Assembly: GCF_937912035.1 (NCBI RefSeq)
Contig: NZ_CALDPF010000045.1
Span: forward strand, 1-60,457
From: an uncultured Bacteroides sp.
GTDB taxonomy: Bacteria > Bacteroidota > Bacteroidia > Bacteroidales > Bacteroidaceae
Length of the DNA: 60,457 nucleotides
Reading direction: 5' to 3'
How positions within the stretch are numbered: the stretch's first letter is position 1; each line of letters opens with the position of its first letter. Positions 55,122 through 60,457 of the stretch are shown in pieces. Below the pieces are notes generated by a model. It saw only the letters and a program-made list of their open reading frames with translations. It did not search any database and was not told where the DNA came from. The position numbers and the translations under genes were made by a program.

Positions 55122-55835
55122 ATGAACAATGTTTTGAATATGTATAGAACCAGAATCTACAAACCGACGGATAAAATGAGTGACCTGATTTGCGAAAACT
55201 ACGCTCTTCTTCAGGTATTGAGCCGATTTGGTATCTCTTTAGGGTTTGGAGATAAAAATGTGCGTGAGGTTTGTGAACTTAGCGATGTGGACTGTAATAC
55301 ATTCCTGACTGTTGTGAATTTCCTGATAGAAGACAGCAACAGGATGGAGGATCGTTTGGAGGGAATATCCATTACCTCACTTATGAATTATCTACGGGAA
55401 GCACATAGCTATTTCCTTGATTTCCAACTACCTGCTATCAGAAAGAAACTGGTGGAGGCAATTGGTGACTCAAAAGAAAAAGAGGTGACATATCTTATTC
55501 TTCGTTTTTTCGACGCATACGTTGACGAGGTTAAGAAACACATGGAGCACGAAAATGAGAATGTGTTTACATACGTGGAACAACTTCTTCGCGGTGAACA
55601 CCCCGAAGGATATAATATAAGTGTGTTTGCCAGTCATCATGAACATATAGATACAAAGCTCACTGAGCTTAAGAATATAATTATCAAGTATTTCCCTGCG
55701 GGAGGGAACAACCGTTTGCTCAATGCTACTTTGTTCGATATCTTCAGTTGCGAGGAAGATCTTGCATCTCACAACAGGGTAGAAGACTTCCTGTTTGTGC
55801 CTGCAATAAAGAAACTTGAAAAGGAGGCAAAATGA
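55122..55835 (+). CDS. ScdA/RIC-like hemerythrin-domain protein
   Basis: 237 residues. Residues ~15-70 (MSDLICENYALLQVLSRFGI, then SLGFGDKNVREVCE) resemble the ScdA N-terminal domain of RIC/YtfE/DnrN iron-centre repair proteins, without the usual cysteines. Residues ~85-235 form a hemerythrin four-helix bundle with di-iron ligands in EAHSYFLDF, MEHENENVF, SHHEHID and SHNRVED. Di-iron sites of this kind react with O2 or NO. The ATG at 55122 is chosen because an upstream start would precede the promoter. It overlaps the regulator gene by 4 nt (ATGA). I infer that it senses O2/NO for that regulator; repair activity is the alternative. Confidence 0.82.
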   Translation: MNNVLNMYRTRIYKPTDKMSDLICENYALLQVLSRFGISLGFGDKNVREVCELSDVDCNTFLTVVNFLIEDSNRMEDRLEGISITSLMNYLREAHSYFLDFQLPAIRKKLVEAIGDSKEKEVTYLILRFFDAYVDEVKKHMEHENENVFTYVEQLLRGEHPEGYNISVFASHHEHIDTKLTELKNIIIKYFPAGGNNRLLNATLFDIFSCEEDLASHNRVEDFLFVPAIKKLEKEAK

Positions 55836-56440
55836 AATCCCATGATGTTATAAATATAGCTGTTGCTGAGACCTCAATGATTATAAGGACAGGCCTGATA
55901 TCAGTATTGAGACACCTTCCAGACTATAGCGTGGATACTTTGGAAATATCCTCAATGGAAGGACTGCAACTGTGTATGGAGTCGCACAAGCCTGACATAT
56001 TGATTGTTAACCCTATGTTCGACGGTTGGTTCAATGTAGAGGAAATCAAGCGGCAATATGATGCACACGATGTTAAATTCATGTCATTGGTATGTACGGT
56101 TGTCGATGCAAATATGCTAAAGGATTATGATGAAAGCATAAACCTGTTTGACGATATAGACTCGCTTTCCTCAAAACTTTCAGGCCTGATTAATGTAGAA
56201 GATGATGAAGATGGTGATCCGGATGCTTTGAGCCAGCGCGAGAAGGAAATACTGGGATATGTAGTAAAAGGTATGACCAACAAGGAGATAGCAGAAAAAC
56301 TTTATATATCTGTGCACACGGTTATTACTCACAGAAGAAACATAACACGCAAACTGCAAATACATTCTGCTGCCGGACTTACTATATATGCCATAGTGAA
56401 TAAATTAGTAGATATAAGCGAGGTAAAGATGAAAATCTGA
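55832..56440 (+). CDS. NarL/LuxR-type regulator with degenerate receiver
   Basis: 202 residues. The C-terminal LuxR HTH (LSQREKEILGYVVKGMTNKE, then IAEKLYISVHTVITHRRNI) is fully canonical. The N-terminal part looks like a receiver domain but lacks key residues: the acidic pair is replaced (AVAETSM), the phosphoacceptor Asp is Asn in ILIVNPMF, and the conserved Lys is not found. Phosphorylation is therefore unlikely and no kinase gene is adjacent. The 4-nt overlap with the hemerythrin gene suggests that protein as input. Three 7-2-7 palindromes in the next 5 kb are the likely binding sites, including its own promoter. Confidence 0.85.
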   Translation: MKSHDVINIAVAETSMIIRTGLISVLRHLPDYSVDTLEISSMEGLQLCMESHKPDILIVNPMFDGWFNVEEIKRQYDAHDVKFMSLVCTVVDANMLKDYDESINLFDDIDSLSSKLSGLINVEDDEDGDPDALSQREKEILGYVVKGMTNKEIAEKLYISVHTVITHRRNITRKLQIHSAAGLTIYAIVNKLVDISEVKMKI

Positions 56441-56448
56441 ATTGAAAA

Positions 56449-56496
56449 ATACCTACTTTTAGGTATTGCCAGAACTGGTTCAAGTGATTACCTTTG
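56449..56496 (+). promoter_or_regulatory. 7-2-7 operator and orphan promoter
   Basis: ATACCTA-CTTT-TAGGTAT (56449-56466) overlaps by one base TTG (56466-56468); 20 nt later is TACCTTTG (56489-56496), a full -7 match. The geometry is the same as at 55057 and 60162. No plus-strand gene follows before the window end apart from the tRNA, so it must drive a non-coding transcript or a very short peptide. Confidence 0.72.
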
Positions 56497-56501
56497 CAGT
56501 G

Positions 56502-56595
56502 TTAGTCATATAGAAATTACGTAAACCACAAAAGTAAAAAAGTTAGTTATTAGTTGGGTGCACCCTGCGAAGTGATTCGCGGGGTGCACGCATTT
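56502..56595 (+). ncRNA. Candidate regulated small RNA
   Basis: Starting about 6 nt after the orphan -7 element, an unstructured, A-rich stretch of about 55 nt (it includes CACAAAAGTAAAAAAG) leads into a strong hairpin: GTGCACCC-T-GCGAA (56558-56571), loop GTGA, TTCGC-G-GGGTGCAC (56576-56589), 14 bp counting one T-G pair. No credible open frame lies inside. Predicted length is roughly 90-100 nt. The tail after the hairpin (GCATTTAATACTT) is only moderately T rich, so exact termination is unsure. The role would be like FnrS: an RNA induced with the regulon. Confidence 0.5.
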
Positions 56596-56827
56596 AATAC
56601 TTAAGTTTTGCTTGTGGATAGGAAACAAATGATTGGTTGTTTGCAATCTTTTTATCCTTGCCTGAATTTTCTTTAAATTGTGTTATTGATGTGTGTGGCT
56701 GTTCGTTCGTGTTTACATTACCGACAATCCATATTATATTTGTTATTATGAAACTGAGGATTAAAGTTACAGTAGTAATCTTACGCTCTATTCTCTTGCC
56801 AGTAATGTTCACCGTTTTTCTATTCAT
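56594..56827 (-). CDS. Possible small single-pass membrane protein
   Basis: 77 codons: a basic N-terminus (MNRKTVNITGKRIERK), one hydrophobic segment of about 22 residues (VTLILSFIITNIIWIVGNV), and a polar tail. No family is recognised and no clear -7 element lies at proper distance. Its stop falls 4 bases from the hairpin at 56558-56589, which could terminate both this gene and the convergent small RNA. It may be spurious. Confidence 0.35.
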   Translation of the reverse strand: MNRKTVNITGKRIERKITTVTLILSFIITNIIWIVGNVNTNEQPHTSITQFKENSGKDKKIANNQSFVSYPQAKLKY

Positions 56828-56907
56828 ATCTGCAATTTATTTATTTTTACTTACTAAATGGTGAATAAACAATATTACTGCATCGGTAACGGACTTTTTT
56901 TATAGAA

Positions 56908-57636
56908 TCAATTCACATAAACGGTTTTGAAATATCTTTGGAATATGTTTTTGGCTTCTTCAAGCTGTTCTTGAGTATTGCATTCAACTCCTTTAAGTTT
57001 ATATTCCAGATTCATTGCCTCATATTTATGCACTCCAAGTGTATGGTATGGCAGAATTTCCACTCTTTCTATCTGCTTATAGTCTTTGAAATGCTCGCCT
57101 AGTGCCTCCATATCCTCTTTGAAAGCGCTGTGTCCCTGAACAAGTACATATCTCAGCCAGAAAGGTTTGCCGTTTTCTTCAAGCCATGTGGCAGTTTTCA
57201 GAGTCTGTTCGTTGCTTCGTTCTGTCAGAGACTTGTGTCTGACTGGATTGAATTCTTTTACATCCAGCAGAACTAAGTCTGCAAGTGAGAGAAGTTCTTT
57301 TACATCCTCATTCCAGATACCTCCATTTGTATCTACGCAAATATGAATTCCTGCCTCTTTCAGCATTCTGAATAATGGGACAAGTGCTTTTGCCTGAAAT
57401 GTTGGTTCTCCGCCACTGAATGTTATTCCTCCCTTTTTTCCGAAAAAAGGTTTCTGGCTTACTGCCATCTTCAGTATTTCTTCAGGAGCTGTTTCTTTGC
57501 TTTCGCCTTTTGGGTCTATCGTGTCAGGATTGGCACAGTATAGGCAACGGAAGTTGCATCCTTGCAGGAAAACCACTAAACGGATTCCCGGCCCGTCGTA
57601 AGTGCCAAGCGATTCGTATGAATGTACTCTTATCAT
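56908..57636 (-). CDS. pflA: Pyruvate formate-lyase activating enzyme
   Basis: 242 residues. Radical-SAM protein with the cluster motif CNFRCLYCANPDT near residue 28 and GGITFSGGEP for SAM binding, and the family start SYESLGTYDGPGIR. It abstracts a hydrogen from the glycine of PflB to make the active glycyl radical; it needs reduced flavodoxin or ferredoxin and works only without oxygen. It lies 228 bases downstream of pflB on the same strand, with a hairpin in between, so it is probably transcribed by readthrough from the pflB promoter. Confidence 0.95.
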   Translation of the reverse strand: MIRVHSYESLGTYDGPGIRLVVFLQGCNFRCLYCANPDTIDPKGESKETAPEEILKMAVSQKPFFGKKGGITFSGGEPTFQAKALVPLFRMLKEAGIHICVDTNGGIWNEDVKELLSLADLVLLDVKEFNPVRHKSLTERSNEQTLKTATWLEENGKPFWLRYVLVQGHSAFKEDMEALGEHFKDYKQIERVEILPYHTLGVHKYEAMNLEYKLKGVECNTQEQLEEAKNIFQRYFKTVYVN

Positions 57637-57772
57637 ATTTTGATTTTATAATTTTTGCTGTTTGATTCTTCGTTCATCTACCGCGACTTTGTCTGTTTGT
57701 TGGTAATGTCGTTATTTTGTATTAATATTTCTGTCTTGAAGACAAAATCTACAGTGAATGTTAAAATAAAAT

Positions 57773-57807
57773 AGCAGAGACTGCATTGTTGATTGGCAGC
57801 CTCTGCT
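57773..57807 (-). terminator. Hairpin between pflB and pflA
   Basis: AGCAGAG-A-CTGC and GCAG-C-CTCTGCT pair (11 bp with one mismatch), and on the minus strand the stem is followed by ATTTTATTTT. It is placed to reduce transcription from pflB into pflA. The remaining spacer to 57637 shows nothing else. Confidence 0.75.
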
Positions 57808-57864
57808 TTAAAGCTTATGTGTAATCGCCAATCTTTATTCAGGAGTGACGAGTTTACAGATTAA

Positions 57865-60087
57865 TTACATGCGTTCGTGGAAACTACGTGAGATAACTTC
57901 CAACTGATGTTCGCGGCTCAGCTTGATGAAGTTTACCGCATATCCTGAAACACGGATTGTAAGCTGTGGATATTTTTCAGGATGTTCCATCGCGTCTTCC
58001 AACATTTCACGGTTCAGAACATTCACGTTCAAGTGATGCGCACCTTTCACGAAATAACCGTCCATCATTGTCACAAGATTCTCGATACGGTTTTCCATAT
58101 CTACTCCCAGTGATTTAGGAACGATAGAGAATGTGTTACTGATGCCGTCCTGTGAATCACGGTAACGAAGTTTTGCAACCGAACTTAGTGAAGCTATGGC
58201 ACCATTCTTGTCGCGTCCGTGCATTGGATTAGCACCCGGAGCGAAAGCAACACCTTTGGCACGACCGTCAGGAGTAGCACCTGTCTTCTTTCCGTACATT
58301 ACGTTTGATGTGATAGTAAGGATAGAAAGTGTCGGCTTAGCGTTCTTGTATATAGGAAGTTTCTTCAACTCTTCGTCGAAGTAGTAAATCAAATCTACTG
58401 CCAAGTGGTCTACGCGGTCATCATCATTACCGAAGCATGGGAATTCGCCTTCTATTTCGAAACCTTCAGTAAGACCGATTTCGTTACGTTTAGCCTTAAC
58501 CTTAGCATATTTGATAGCTGAAAGCGAGTCAACTGCTATTGACATACCTGCCACACCGTATGCAAGATTTATTGCATGATCTGTATCAACGAAAGCCATC
58601 TGAGCCTTTTCGTAGTAATACTTGTCGTGCATATAGTGGATGATGTTCATAGCTTCGTTATATACACGAGCCATTTCCTTCAATACCTTCTTATAGTTGG
58701 CAAGAACTTCTTCGAACTGAAGAACATCGCCGCTCAATACAGGGATATCTTTGACCATCAGTGTTCCGGTATTTTCACATCTACCACCGTTTATAGCAAG
58801 AAGAAGAGCTTTTGCAAGATTACAACGTGCACCGAAGAACTGGATGTGACGACCTATATCCTGGTAAGATACGCAGCATGCGATACCGTAGTCGTCAGAG
58901 TTACGTACTTCACGCATCAGCTCGTCATTTTCATACTGTATGGATGATGTATCGATAGAAACCTGAGCACAGAAGTTCTTGAATCCTTCCGGAAGTTCCG
59001 GGCTCCAAAGAACTGTCAAGTTTGGTTCCGGTGATGGGCCGAGGTTGTAAAGAGTTTGCAAGAAACGGAACGAAGTCTTAGTAACCTTTGTACGTCCATC
59101 GTTGAAACGTCCACCAATAGCTTCAGTTACCCATGTAGGGTCACCGGCAAAGATATCTGTGTAAGCCTGCATACGCAAGTGACGAACCATACGCAATTTG
59201 ATGACGAACTGGTCAATCAATTCCTGTGCGTGTACCTCGTCCAACAGACCGTGAACCATATCATATTCAATATATATATCAAGGAATGATGAAACGTTAC
59301 CAAGTGACATTGCAGCACCATCCTGTTCCTTAACAGCAGCAAGATATGCCATATATACCCACTGAACAGCTTCCTGGGCATTAGTAGCCGGACGGCTGAG
59401 GTCAAGACCATATTGTTCTCCCATAACCTTGATTTCCTTGAGAGCCTTGATCTGTTCAGCCACTTCTTCGCGCTGACGGATGCGTGCTTCAGTCATAGGG
59501 CCTGTCAGATGACGCAAATCATCCTGTTTAGCTTCGATAAGACGGTCAATACCGTAAAGTGCAAGACGGCGATAGTCACCGATTATACGACCGCGAGCGT
59601 AATTATCAGGAAGACCTGTAAGGAATCCTAAAGAGCGGAATGAACGTATTTCTTCAGTGTAAGCATCGAATACACCGTCGTTATGAGTCTTGCGGTAGTG
59701 AGTGAAAATATCTTTAACTTTAGGGTCAACTTCTACACCGTTTTCACGGCATGCCTTTTCTACAACCTTAATACCTCCGAAAGGTTTGATTGCACGGCGC
59801 AAAACTTCGTCTGTCTGCAAGCCTACAATCACTTCGTTATCCTTATCTATATACCCTGGGGCAAATGATGTGATGGTAGAAACTGTCGAAGGATCAAGCG
59901 AGCGTACACCGTTGTTAGCACGTTCTTCAGCCAAAGCTTCCAAACATTTGTTCCAAACTGCCTTTGTGCGTTCTGTCGGACCTGCCAGAAATGAAGCGTC
60001 ACCCTCGTAAGGAGTGATGTTTGTCTTTACAAAATCTGTAACATTGATTTCATGGTTCCAACGACCTTCTTTGAAATTCATTACCAT
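57865..60087 (-). CDS. pflB: Formate C-acetyltransferase (pyruvate formate-lyase)
   Basis: 740 residues. The active-site cysteine pair is in GIACCVSYQD near residue 408, and the glycyl radical site is in RVSGYAVNF near residue 716. Length and ends match the family. It splits pyruvate with CoA into acetyl-CoA and formate in anaerobic fermentation. The radical is destroyed by O2, so it is a sensible target of an O2/NO-responsive regulator. ATGs at 60087 and 60081 are both possible. A 7-2-7 operator overlaps its -33 region. Confidence 0.96.
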   Translation of the reverse strand: MVMNFKEGRWNHEINVTDFVKTNITPYEGDASFLAGPTERTKAVWNKCLEALAEERANNGVRSLDPSTVSTITSFAPGYIDKDNEVIVGLQTDEVLRRAIKPFGGIKVVEKACRENGVEVDPKVKDIFTHYRKTHNDGVFDAYTEEIRSFRSLGFLTGLPDNYARGRIIGDYRRLALYGIDRLIEAKQDDLRHLTGPMTEARIRQREEVAEQIKALKEIKVMGEQYGLDLSRPATNAQEAVQWVYMAYLAAVKEQDGAAMSLGNVSSFLDIYIEYDMVHGLLDEVHAQELIDQFVIKLRMVRHLRMQAYTDIFAGDPTWVTEAIGGRFNDGRTKVTKTSFRFLQTLYNLGPSPEPNLTVLWSPELPEGFKNFCAQVSIDTSSIQYENDELMREVRNSDDYGIACCVSYQDIGRHIQFFGARCNLAKALLLAINGGRCENTGTLMVKDIPVLSGDVLQFEEVLANYKKVLKEMARVYNEAMNIIHYMHDKYYYEKAQMAFVDTDHAINLAYGVAGMSIAVDSLSAIKYAKVKAKRNEIGLTEGFEIEGEFPCFGNDDDRVDHLAVDLIYYFDEELKKLPIYKNAKPTLSILTITSNVMYGKKTGATPDGRAKGVAFAPGANPMHGRDKNGAIASLSSVAKLRYRDSQDGISNTFSIVPKSLGVDMENRIENLVTMMDGYFVKGAHHLNVNVLNREMLEDAMEHPEKYPQLTIRVSGYAVNFIKLSREHQLEVISRSFHERM

Positions 60088-60131
60088 AGTGATTTATATT
60101 TAATATGTTTAAAAATGATTTTTAAGCACTG

Positions 60132-60179
60132 CAAAGGTACTAATAATTGTTATACTATACAATACCTACAATTAGGTAT
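60132..60179 (-). promoter_or_regulatory. 7-2-7 operator and promoter of pflB
   Basis: On the minus strand: ATACCTA-ATTG-TAGGTAT (60179-60162) overlaps by one base TTG (60162-60160), then 20 nt, then TACCTTTG (60139-60132). Transcription would begin near 60128, about 40 bases before the ATG, with the palindrome centred near -42. Confidence 0.75.
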
Positions 60180-60346
60180 ATTATTAATTTGTATTAATTA
60201 CAAAGTTATTTTGATTTGTGTCAATTCATTTGTTGTTCTTTAATTGGTGTAGTAATGATGTTATATCAAGTGAAAATACTAATCGCTTTATAATCAAACT
60301 TATATTGTGTAGTAATGAAAAAATGGTATAAAAATGTATGAAAATG

Positions 60347-60378
60347 TTTGGATATGTCGGAAAGTACACATATCTTTG
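60347..60378 (+). promoter_or_regulatory. Promoter of the tRNA-Ser gene
   Basis: TTTG (60347-60350), 20 nt, TATCTTTG (60371-60378), an excellent Bacteroides promoter 34 bases before the tRNA. Upstream, 60180-60346 is AT rich and holds two 12-bp copies of GTGTAGTAATGA exactly 60 bp apart (60247 and 60307) and nothing else. Confidence 0.7.
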
Positions 60379-60412
60379 CACCGCATTTAAGGAAATGCAC
60401 TACTGAAAAGAA

Positions 60413-60457
60413 GGAAGTTTGGGTGAGTGGCTGAAACCACCAGTTTGCTAAACTGAC
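60413..60457 (+). tRNA. tRNA-Ser(GCU), 5' part
   Basis: GGAAGTT acceptor strand, a D-arm of the serine type (GGGTGAGTGGCTGAAACC), and an anticodon arm with CAGTTTGCTAAACTG, giving anticodon GCT. The window ends just after the anticodon stem, so the long variable arm is not seen. It would decode AGC/AGU. Confidence 0.85.

Noticed and set aside
60247..60318. Two GTGTAGTAATGA copies exactly 60 bp apart before the tRNA-Ser promoter
   Set aside because: Only two short copies in very AT-rich DNA; too little to claim function.

Overview
The window is chromosomal DNA of a Bacteroidales bacterium, most likely Bacteroides or Phocaeicola. The evidence is the repeated -7 element TAnnTTTG upstream of genes, the absence of strong Shine-Dalgarno sites, and a gene set typical of the group: NigD-like and six-bladed propeller lipoproteins, DUF4922, a family M49 peptidase with HECLGH, a MetH without activation domain and an MG2-type surface protein pair. 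Base composition is moderately AT rich, with very AT-rich spacers.

Layout. 1-2.6 kb is a decayed zone: a propeller lipoprotein that runs off the left edge, fragments of a glycosyltransferase and a LanC-like gene, an IS982-type transposase remnant, and an orphan BlaI/MecI repressor. 2.8-23.7 kb is mostly housekeeping: msrA, a TPR protein, recQ, an AraC/DPP III/HEAT-repeat operon, Fur-purA, an ABC-F protein, an M13 peptidase, a FadL porin, two MATE pumps, ffh and a phosphohexomutase. 23.7-29.6 kb (minus strand) is an operon of a lipoprotein, a 1425-residue nuclease-helicase and an SDR. 29.6-34.7 kb (minus) has an AmpG-like permease, a SpoIID/LytB protein and a glycosyltransferase-DUF4922 fusion, probably linked to cell-wall turnover. 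35-40.6 kb holds DMP19, NigD-like, Yip1, smpB and metH. 40.8-47 kb is a near-identical tandem pair of MG2-domain genes and a TlpA-like lipoprotein. 47-49.3 kb (minus) is a three-gene overlapping operon (sugar kinase-like, RapZ C-terminal domain, nucleotidyltransferase) that resembles AmgK-MurU muramic acid salvage. A GH3 glycosidase and uvrA follow.

The most interesting part is 55-60.2 kb. A ScdA/RIC-like hemerythrin protein overlaps by 4 nt a NarL/LuxR-type regulator whose receiver lacks the usual phosphorylation residues. The palindrome ATACCTA-N4-TAGGTAT, which can be read as a 7-2-7 NarL/NarP-type inverted heptamer, occurs three times. Each time it overlaps by one base a -33 TTG that lies exactly 20 nt from a -7 element. 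The three sites are the promoter of the hemerythrin-regulator operon, the promoter of pflB, and a promoter between them that has no gene after it but ends about 90 nt later in a 14-bp hairpin. I infer a small oxygen- or NO-responsive regulon that controls itself, pyruvate formate-lyase and an undescribed small RNA, similar in logic to Fnr-FnrS of enterobacteria. The window ends in the 5' part of a tRNA-Ser(GCU).
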